20,479 nucleotides of DNA, taken from contig JAPFFF010000533.1 in assembly GCA_039105265.1 (NCBI GenBank), positions 1-20,479 on the forward strand. Reading direction: 5' to 3'. Below are positions 11,409 through 20,111 of the stretch, piece by piece. The stretch is from Tritrichomonas musculus. Its lineage: Eukaryota; Parabasalia; Tritrichomonadida; Tritrichomonadidae. The notes beneath the pieces are model-generated. The model did not search any database and had not been told where the DNA came from. It saw nothing but the letters and a program-made list of their open reading frames with translations. A program made the translations under genes and the position numbers. Position 1 is the first letter of the stretch. Each line of letters starts with the position of its first letter.

Positions 11409-12496
11409 GGAACAATTCAGCCAAGAAACAATTCAGCCAAGAAACAACTCAGCCAAGAAACAACTCAGCCAAGGAACAACTCAGCCAAGAAACAACTCAG
11501 CCAAGAAACAACTCAGCCAAGGAACAACTTACCCAAGAAACAACTCAGCCAAGGAACAACTTAGCAAAGAAACATCTCAGCCAAGAAACAACTCAGCCAA
11601 GGAACAACTCAGCCAAGGAACAACTTACCCAAGAAACAACTCAGCCAAGGAACAACTTACCCAAGAAACAACTCAGCCAAGGAACAACTTAGCAAAGAAA
11701 CATCTCAGCCAAGGAACAACTCAGCCAAGGAACAATTCAGCCAAGAAACAACTCAGCCAAGAAACAACTCAGCCAAGGAACAACTTACCCAAGAAACAAC
11801 TCAGCCAAGGAACAACTCAGCCAAGGAACAACTTACCCAAGAAACAACTCAGCCAAGGAACAACTTAGCAAAGAAACATCTCAGCCAAGAAACAACTCAG
11901 CCAAGGAACAACTCAGCCAAGGAACAACTTACCCAAGAAACAACTCAGCCAAGGAACAACTTACCCAAGAAACAACTCAGCCAAGGAACAACTTAGCAAA
12001 GAAACATCTCAGCCAAGAAACAACTCAGCCAAGGAACAATTCAGCCAAGAAACAACTCAGCCAAGAAACAACTCAGCCAAGGAACAACTTAGCAAAGAAA
12101 CATCTCAGCCAAGAAACAACTCAGCCCAGGAACAATTCAGCCAAGGAACAATTCAGCCAAGAAACAACTCAGCCAAGAAACAACTCAGCCAAGGAACAAC
12201 TCAGCCAAGAAACAACTCAGCCAAGAAACAACTCAGCCAAGGAACAACTTACCCAAGAAACAACTCAGCCAAGGAACAACTTAGCAAAGAAACATCTCAG
12301 CCAAGAAACAACTCAGCCAAGGAACAACTCAGCCAAGGAACAACTTACCCAAGAAACAACTCAGCCAAGGAACAACTTACCCAAGAAACAACTCAGCCAA
12401 GGAACAACTTAGCAAAGAAACATCTCAGCCAAGAAACAACTCAGCCAAGGAACAATTCAGCCAAGAAACAACTCAGCCAAGAAACAACTCAGCCAA

Positions 12497-12576
12497 GGAA
12501 CAACTCAGCAAAGGAACAACTCAGCCAAGGAACAACTTACCCAAGGAGCAACTCAGCCAAGGAGCAACTCAGCCAA
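12497..12576. repeat. Small B-type patch inside family A
   Basis: Five successive units (GGAACAACTCAGCAAA, GGAACAACTCAGCCAA, GGAACAACTTACCCAA and two of GGAGCAACTCAGCCAA) form a B-type run with A units on both sides. The matching place in block 2 (from 7345) has none of them. Inference: a gene-conversion tract or a small insertion by exchange. Confidence 0.75.
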
Positions 12577-13536
12577 GGAACAACTTACCCAAGAAACAAC
12601 TCAGCCAAGGAACAATTCAGCCAAGGAACAACTCAGCCAAGGAACAACTTACCCAAGAAACAACTCAGCCAAGGAACAACTTACCCAAGAAACAACTCAG
12701 CCAAGGAACAACTTAGCAAAGAAACATCTCAGCCAAGAAACAACTCAGCCAAGGAACAATTCAGCCAAGAAACAACTCAGCCAAGAAACAACTCAGCCAA
12801 GGAACAACTTACCCAAGAAACAACTCAGCCAAGGAACAACTTAGCAAAGAAACATCTCAGCCAAGAAACAACTCAGCCAAGGAACAATTCAGCCAAGAAA
12901 CAACTCAGCCAAGAGACAACTCAGCCAAGAAACAACTCAGCCAAGAAACAACTCAGCCAAGAAACAACTTACCCAAGAAACAACTCAGCCAAGGAACAAC
13001 TTAGCAAAGAAACATCTCAGCCAAGAAACAACTCAGCCAAGAAACAACTCAGCCAAGAGACAACTCAGCCAAGAAACAACTCAGCCAAGGAACAACTTAC
13101 CCAAGAAACAACTCAGCCAAGGAACAACTTAGCAAAGAAACATCTCAGCCAAGAAACAACTCAGCCAAGGAACAATTCAGCCAAGAAACAACTCAGCCAA
13201 GAGACAACTCAGCCAAGGAACAATTCAGCCAAGAAACAACTCAGCCAAGAGACAACTCAGCCAAGAAACAACTCAGCCAAGAAACAACTCAGCCAAGAAA
13301 CAACTCAGCCAAGAAACAACTTACCCAAGAAACAACTCAGCCAAGGAACAACTTAGCAAAGAAACATCTCAGCCAAGAAACAACTCAGCCAAGGAACAAC
13401 TCAGCCAAGGAACAACTCAGCCAAGAAACAACTCAGCCAAGGAACAACTTACCCAAGAAACAACTCAGCCAAGGAACAACTTAGCAAAGAAACATCTCAG
13501 CCAAGAAACAACTCAGCCAAGGAACAATTCAGCCAA

Positions 13537-15008
13537 GAAACAACTCAGCAAAGGAACAACTCAGCAAAGGAACAACTTACCCAAGGAGCAACTCAGACAA
13601 GGAGCAACTCAGCCAAGGAACAACTCAGCCAATGAACAATTCAGCCAAGAAACAACTCAGCCAAGGAACAATTCAGCCAAGAAACAACTCAGCAAAGGAA
13701 CAACTCAGCCAAGGAACAACTTACCCAAGGAGCAACTCAGCCAAGGAGCAACTCAGCCAAGAAACAACTCAGCCAAGGAACAATTCAGCCAAGGAACAAT
13801 TCAGCCAAGAAACAACTCAGCAAAGGAACAACTCAGCCAAGGAACAACTTACCCAAGGAGCAACTCAGCCAAGGAGCAACTCAGCCAAGAAACAACTCAG
13901 CCAAGGAACAATTCAGCCAATGAACAATTCAGCCAAGAAACAACTCAGCCAAGGAACAATTCAGCCAAGAAACAACTCAGCAAAGGAACAACTCAGCCAA
14001 GGAACAACTTACCCAAGGAGCAACTCAGCCAAGGAGCAACTCAGCCAAGAAACAACTCAGCCAAGGAACAATTCAGCCAAGGAACAATTCAGCCAAGAAA
14101 CAACTCAGCCAAGGAACAATTCAGCCAAGAAACAACTCAGCCAAGAAACAACTCAGCCAAGAAACAACTCAGCCAATGAACAATTCAGCCAAGAAACAAC
14201 TCAGCCAAGGAACAATTCAGCCAAGAAACAACTCAGTAAAGGAACAACTCAGCCAAGGAACAACTTACCCAAGGAGCAATTCAGCCAAGAAACAACTCAG
14301 CAAAGGAACAACTCAGCCAAGGAACAACTTAGCCAAGGAACAACTCAGCCAAGGAACAACTCAGCCAAAGAACAATTCAGCCAAGGAACAATTCAGCCAA
14401 GAAACAACTCAGCCAAGGAACAATTCAGCCAAGAAACAACTCAGCCAAGAAACAACTCAGCCAAGAAACAACTCAGCCAATGAACAATTCAGCCAAGAAA
14501 CAACTCAGCCAAGGAACAATTCAGCCAAGAAACAACTCAGTAAAGGAACAATTCAGCCAAGAAACAACTTAGCCAAGGAGCAACTCAGCCAAGAAACAAC
14601 TCAGCAAAGGAACAACTCAGCCAAGGAACAACTTAGCCAAGGAACAACTCAGCCAAGGAACAACTCAGCCAAAGAACAATTCAGCCAAGAAACAACTCAG
14701 CAAAGGAACAACTCAGCCAAGGAACAACTTACCCAAGGAGCAACTCAGCCAAGGAGCAACTCAGCCAAGAAACAACTCAGCCAAGGAACAATCCAGCCAA
14801 GAAACAACTCAGCAAAGGAACAATTCAGCCAAGGAACAATTCAGCCAAGAAACAACTTAGCCAAGGAGCAACTCAGCCAAGAAACAACTCAGCAAAGGAA
14901 CAACTCAGCCAAGGAACAACTTACCCAAGGAGCAACTCAGCCAAGGAGCAACTCAGCCAAGAAACAACTCAGCCAAGAAACAATCCAGCCAAGAAACAAC
15001 TCAGCAAA
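13537..15008. repeat. Family B block 3
   Basis: It repeats the B opening order (AGCAAA at 13537 and 13553, GGAGCAACTCAGACAA at 13585, TGAACAATTC at 13633, 13921, 14177 and 14481) at an offset of 5792 bp from block 2. It has CAGCC at 13649, not the CAACC of blocks 1 and 2. Relative to block 2 it carries a net gain of 48 bp (three units) near 14721-14784. CAATCC units stand at 14785 and 14977. It passes into C-type units at about 15009. Confidence 0.86.
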
Positions 15009-15744
15009 GGAACAACTTACCCAAGAAGCAACTCATCCAAAAAACAACTTAGCCAAGGAGCAACTCAGCCAAGAAACAACTCAGCCAAGGAACAACTCAG
15101 CCAAGGAACAACTCAGGCAAGGAACAACTCAGCCAAGGAACAACTCAGGCAAGGAGTAACTCAGCCAAAAAACAACTCATCCAAGGAACAACTTACCCAA
15201 GAAGAAACTCAGCCAAAAAACAACTTAGCCAAGGAGCAACTCAGCCAAAAAACAACTCAGCCAAGGAACAACTCAGCCAAGGAACAACTTACCCAAGAAG
15301 CAACTCATCCAAAAAACAACTTAGCCAAGAAACAATTCAGCCAAGAAACAACTCAGCCAAGGAACAACTTACCCAAGGAGCAACTCAGCCAAGGAGCAAC
15401 TCAGCCAAGAAACAACTCAGCCAAGGAACAATCCAGCCAAGAAACAACTCAGCAAAGGAACAACTTACCCAAGAAGCAACTCAGCCAAGGAGCAACTCAG
15501 CCAAGAAACAACTCAGCCAAGGAACAATTCAGCCAAGAAACAACTCAGCAAAGGAACAACTTACCCAAGAAGCAACTCAGCCAAAAATCAACTTAGCCAA
15601 GGAGCAACTCAGCCAAGAAACAACTCAGCAAAGGAACAACTCAGCCAAGGAACAACTTAGCCAAGGAACAACTCAGCCAAGGAACAACTCAGCCAAAGAA
15701 CAATTCAGCCAAGAAACAACTCAGCAAAGGAATAACTCAGCCAA
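13745..15744. repeat. Duplication of a B-C segment, left copy (partner 15857-17856)
   Basis: One hundred and twenty-five units recur at an offset of 2112 bp, with 112 bp between the copies. I saw three differences, at the unit pairs 13873/15985, 15697/17809 and 15729/17841. The copies include the B-to-C transition, so B and C travelled together as one segment. Confidence 0.88.
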
Positions 15745-15856
15745 GGAACAACTTACCCAAGGAGCAACTCAGCCAAGGAGCAACTCAGCCAAGAAACAAC
15801 TCAGCCAAGGAACAATCCAGCCAAGAAACAACTCAGCAAAGGAACAACTTACCCAA
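15009..15856. repeat. Family C/B mosaic 1
   Basis: C markers appear here first: GAAGCAACTCATCCAA (15025, 15297), AAAACAACTTAGCCAA (15041, 15217, 15313), GGAACAACTCAGGCAA (15105, 15137), GGAGTAACTCAGCCAA (15153), AAAACAACTCATCCAA (15169), GAAGAAACTCAGCCAA (15201) and AAATCAACTTAGCCAA (15585). B-type GGAGCAAC and AGCAAA units are mixed in from about 15377. No A-type TTAGCAAA/CATCTC pair is seen. Confidence 0.82.
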
Positions 15857-17120
15857 GGAGCAACTCAGCCAAGAAACAACTCAGCCAAGGAACAATTCAG
15901 CCAAGGAACAATTCAGCCAAGAAACAACTCAGCAAAGGAACAACTCAGCCAAGGAACAACTTACCCAAGGAGCAACTCAGCCAAGGCGCAACTCAGCCAA
16001 GAAACAACTCAGCCAAGGAACAATTCAGCCAATGAACAATTCAGCCAAGAAACAACTCAGCCAAGGAACAATTCAGCCAAGAAACAACTCAGCAAAGGAA
16101 CAACTCAGCCAAGGAACAACTTACCCAAGGAGCAACTCAGCCAAGGAGCAACTCAGCCAAGAAACAACTCAGCCAAGGAACAATTCAGCCAAGGAACAAT
16201 TCAGCCAAGAAACAACTCAGCCAAGGAACAATTCAGCCAAGAAACAACTCAGCCAAGAAACAACTCAGCCAAGAAACAACTCAGCCAATGAACAATTCAG
16301 CCAAGAAACAACTCAGCCAAGGAACAATTCAGCCAAGAAACAACTCAGTAAAGGAACAACTCAGCCAAGGAACAACTTACCCAAGGAGCAATTCAGCCAA
16401 GAAACAACTCAGCAAAGGAACAACTCAGCCAAGGAACAACTTAGCCAAGGAACAACTCAGCCAAGGAACAACTCAGCCAAAGAACAATTCAGCCAAGGAA
16501 CAATTCAGCCAAGAAACAACTCAGCCAAGGAACAATTCAGCCAAGAAACAACTCAGCCAAGAAACAACTCAGCCAAGAAACAACTCAGCCAATGAACAAT
16601 TCAGCCAAGAAACAACTCAGCCAAGGAACAATTCAGCCAAGAAACAACTCAGTAAAGGAACAATTCAGCCAAGAAACAACTTAGCCAAGGAGCAACTCAG
16701 CCAAGAAACAACTCAGCAAAGGAACAACTCAGCCAAGGAACAACTTAGCCAAGGAACAACTCAGCCAAGGAACAACTCAGCCAAAGAACAATTCAGCCAA
16801 GAAACAACTCAGCAAAGGAACAACTCAGCCAAGGAACAACTTACCCAAGGAGCAACTCAGCCAAGGAGCAACTCAGCCAAGAAACAACTCAGCCAAGGAA
16901 CAATCCAGCCAAGAAACAACTCAGCAAAGGAACAATTCAGCCAAGGAACAATTCAGCCAAGAAACAACTTAGCCAAGGAGCAACTCAGCCAAGAAACAAC
17001 TCAGCAAAGGAACAACTCAGCCAAGGAACAACTTACCCAAGGAGCAACTCAGCCAAGGAGCAACTCAGCCAAGAAACAACTCAGCCAAGAAACAATCCAG
17101 CCAAGAAACAACTCAGCAAA
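15857..17120. repeat. Family B block 4
   Basis: A copy of the B segment from 13745 at an offset of 2112 bp, with TGAACAATTC at 16033, 16289 and 16593 and AGTAAA at 16337 and 16641. A private GGCGCAAC unit at 15985 carries the only CpG dinucleotide I noticed in the window. CAATCC units recur at 16897 and 17089. Confidence 0.85.
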
Positions 17121-17360
17121 GGAACAACTTACCCAAGAAGCAACTCATCCAAAAAACAACTTAGCCAAGGAGCAACTCAGCCAAGAAACAACTCAGCCAA
17201 GGAACAACTCAGCCAAGGAACAACTCAGGCAAGGAACAACTCAGCCAAGGAACAACTCAGGCAAGGAGTAACTCAGCCAAAAAACAACTCATCCAAGGAA
17301 CAACTTACCCAAGAAGAAACTCAGCCAAAAAACAACTTAGCCAAGGAGCAACTCAGCCAA
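16993..17360. repeat. C-type cassette (also at 14881-15248 and 17937-18304)
   Basis: A run of 23 units, from an AGCAAA unit through CAATCC, CATCC, two AGGCAA units, GGAGTAAC and GAAGAAAC to GGAGCAAC, occurs three times. The second is 2112 bp and the third a further 944 bp along. Shorter pieces of its core, the GGAGTAAC unit followed by AAAACAACTCATCC, are also seen at 18881 and 20224, making five core copies. Confidence 0.85.
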
Positions 17361-18304
17361 AAAACAACTCAGCCAAGGAACAACTCAGCCAAGGAACAAC
17401 TTACCCAAGAAGCAACTCATCCAAAAAACAACTTAGCCAAGAAACAATTCAGCCAAGAAACAACTCAGCCAAGGAACAACTTACCCAAGGAGCAACTCAG
17501 CCAAGGAGCAACTCAGCCAAGAAACAACTCAGCCAAGGAACAATCCAGCCAAGAAACAACTCAGCAAAGGAACAACTTACCCAAGAAGCAACTCAGCCAA
17601 GGAGCAACTCAGCCAAGAAACAACTCAGCCAAGGAACAATTCAGCCAAGAAACAACTCAGCAAAGGAACAACTTACCCAAGAAGCAACTCAGCCAAAAAT
17701 CAACTTAGCCAAGGAGCAACTCAGCCAAGAAACAACTCAGCAAAGGAACAACTCAGCCAAGGAACAACTTAGCCAAGGAACAACTCAGCCAAGGAACAAC
17801 TCAGCCAAAGAACAACTCAGCCAAGAAACAACTCAGCAAAGGAACAACTCAGCCAATGAACAACTTAGCCAAGGAACAATTCAGGCAAGAAACAACTCAG
17901 CCAAGGAACAATTCAGCCAATGAACAATTCAGCCAAGAAACAACTCAGCAAAGGAACAACTCAGCCAAGGAACAACTTACCCAAGGAGCAACTCAGCCAA
18001 GGAGCAACTCAGCCAAGAAACAACTCAGCCAAGAAACAATCCAGCCAAGAAACAACTCAGCAAAGGAACAACTTACCCAAGAAGCAACTCATCCAAAAAA
18101 CAACTTAGCCAAGGAGCAACTCAGCCAAGAAACAACTCAGCCAAGGAACAACTCAGCCAAGGAACAACTCAGGCAAGGAACAACTCAGCCAAGGAACAAC
18201 TCAGGCAAGGAGTAACTCAGCCAAAAAACAACTCATCCAAGGAACAACTTACCCAAGAAGAAACTCAGCCAAAAAACAACTTAGCCAAGGAGCAACTCAG
18301 CCAA
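17121..18304. repeat. Family C/B mosaic 2
   Basis: The C marker order GAAGCAACTCATCC, AAAACAACTTAGCC, two AGGCAA units, GGAGTAAC, AAAACAACTCATCC and GAAGAAAC is seen twice here: at 17137-17328 and at 18081-18272. Between them lies a stretch of B and mixed units (17345-18064) with an unusual TGAACAACTTAGCCAA at 17857 and an AATTCAGGCAA unit at 17873. Confidence 0.82.
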
Positions 18305-19104
18305 AGAACAATTCAGCCAAGAAACAACTCAGCAAAGGAACAACTCAGCCAAGGAACAACTTACCCAAGGAGCAACTCAGCCAAGGAGCAACTCAGCCAA
18401 GAAACAACTCAGCCAAGGAACAATCCAGCCAAGAAACAACTCAGCCAAGGAACAACTTACCCAAGGAGCAACTCAGCCAAGGAGCAACTCAGCCAAGAAA
18501 CAACTCAGCCAAGGAACAATTCAGCCAAGAAACAACTCAGCAAAGGAACAACTTACCCAAGAAGCAACTCAGCCAAAAATCAACTTAGCCAAGGAGCAAC
18601 TCAGCCAAAAAACAACTCAGCAAAGGAACAACTCAGCCAAAGAACAATTCAGCCAAGAAACAACTCAGCAAAGGAACAACTCAGCCAAGGAACAACTTAC
18701 CCAAGAAGCAACTCAGCCAAGGAGCAACTCAGCCAAGAAACAACTCAGCCAAGGAACAATCCAGCCAAGAAACAACTCAGCAAAGGAACAACTTACCCAA
18801 GAAGCAACTCATCCAAAAAACAACTTAGCAAAGAAAAATCTCAGCCAAGGAACAACTCAGCCAGGGAACAACTCAGCCAAGGAGTAACTCAGCCAAAAAA
18901 CAACTCATCCAAGGAACAACTTACCCAAGAAGAAACTCAGCCAAAAAACAACTTAGCCAAGGAGCAACTCAGCCAAAAAACAACTCAGCCAAGGAACAAT
19001 TCAGCCAAGAAACAACTCAGCAAAGGAACAACTCAGCAAAGGAACAACTTACCCAAGGAGCAACTCAGACAAGGAGCAACTCAGCCAAGAAGCAACTCAG
19101 CCAA
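18305..19104. repeat. Family C/B mosaic 3
   Basis: Mixed B and C units: CAATCC (18417, 18753), AAATCAACTTAGCC (18569), GAAGCAACTCATCC (18801), GGAGTAAC (18881), AAAACAACTCATCC (18897) and GAAGAAAC (18929). An A-like pair with C features stands at 18817-18848 (an AAAA-starting TTAGCAAA unit, then GAAAAATCTCAGCCAA). At 19009-19088 the opening B marker run, including GGAGCAACTCAGACAA at 19057, is seen once more but does not lead into a full B block. Confidence 0.8.
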
Positions 19105-19119
19105 AAACAACTTAGCAAA
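19105..19119. repeat. Only 15-bp unit: single-base deletion in the array
   Basis: This unit reads AAACAACTTAGCAAA, 15 bases, where the expected AAAA-starting form has 16. The missing base is an A in the A-run at 19103-19107. Unit starts upstream are at 1 modulo 16 and downstream at 0 modulo 16. It is the only phase change I found. It may be a true replication slip or a homopolymer error in sequencing. Confidence 0.93.
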
Positions 19120-19567
19120 GAAACATCTCAGCCAAGAAACAACTCAGCCAAGGAACAATTCAGCCAAGAAACAACTCAGCCAAGGAACAATTCAGCCAAG
19201 AAAAAACTCAGCAAAGGAACAACTCAGCCAAGGAACAACTTACCCAAGGAGCAACTCAGTCAAGGAGCAATTCAGCCAAGAAACAACTCAGCCAAGGAAC
19301 AATTCAGCCAAGAAACAACTCAGCCAAGGAACAATTCAGCCAAGAAACAACTCAGCCAAGAAACAACTCAGCCAAGGAACAATTCAGCCAAGAAACAACT
19401 CAGCCAAGGAACAATTCAGCCAAGAAACAACTCAGCCAAGGAACAACTTACCCAAGAAACAACTCAGCCAAGGAACAACTTAGCAAAGAAACATCTCAGC
19501 CAAGAAACAACTCAGCCAAGGAACAATTCAGCCAAGAAACAACTCAGCCAAGAAACAACTCAGCCAA

Positions 19568-20111
19568 GGAACAACTTACCCAAGAAACAACTCAGCCAAG
19601 GAACAACTTAGCAAAGAAACATCTCAGCCAAGAAACAACTCAGCCAAGGAACAATTCAGCCAAGAAACAACTCAGCCAAGAAACAACTCAGCCAAGAAAC
19701 AACTCAGCCAAGGAACAACTTACCCAAGAAACAACTCAGCCAAGGAACAACTTAGCAAAGAAACATCTCAGCCAAGAAACAACTCAGCCAAGGAACAACT
19801 CAGCCAAGGAACAACTCAGCAAAGAAACAAATCAGCCAAGGAACAACTTACCCAAGAAACAACTCAGCCAAGGAACAACTTAGCAAAGAAACATCTCAGC
19901 CAAGAAACAACTCAGCCAAGGAACAATTCAGCCAAGGAACAATTCAGCCAAGAAACAACTCAGCCAAGAAACAACTCAGCCAAGGAACAACTCAGCCAAG
20001 AAACAACTCAGCCAAGAAACAACTCAGCCAAGGAACAACTTACCCAAGAAACAACTCAGCCAAGGAACAACTTAGCAAAGAAACATCTCAGCCAAGAAAC
20101 AACTCAGCCAA
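19568..20111. repeat. 544-bp A segment placed among C/B units (matches 193-736)
   Basis: Thirty-four units match bases 193-736 (and 5905-6448) in order, including the AGCAAA then CAAATC pair at 19808 and 19824 and the doubled AATTC units at 19920 and 19936. I saw no difference. On the right the match stops at a unit with a C-like CATCC tail (20112), which marks the exchange point. Confidence 0.85.

Larger units (their letters stand above)
9217..13536. repeat. Family A block 3
   Basis: The longest A stretch in the window. It includes a GAAATAAC unit at 9345 and again at 11265, a 400-bp tandem duplication (10609-11408), a small B patch (12497-12576), and a cluster of GAGACAAC units at 12913, 13057, 13201 and 13249, a type seen only once in each of A blocks 1 and 2. 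Scattered single-unit changes include CAAATTAG at 11361, GAAACAATTC at 11425 and GCCCA at 12113-12128, so this copy has more private substitutions than the first two. Confidence 0.87.
15857..17856. repeat. Duplication of a B-C segment, right copy (partner 13745-15744)
   Basis: It matches the left copy unit for unit apart from the three differences noted there, and ends at 17857, where TGAACAACTTAGCCAA stands instead of GGAACAACTTACCCAA. Confidence 0.88.
19105..20111. repeat. Family A block 4
   Basis: A-type units return after the C/B mosaic, with the TTAGCAAA/CATCTC pair at 19105, 19472, 19600, 19744, 19872 and 20064. The first part (about 19152-19440) is a run of alternating GAAACAACTC and AATTC units with B-like units at 19200-19279. 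The rest matches A block 1. Confidence 0.83.

Noticed and set aside
13632-18215. Open frames of 62-327 codons in the B and C blocks as genes
   Set aside because: Same reason: repeat read-through in all three frames, with paired copies explained by the 2112-bp duplication.
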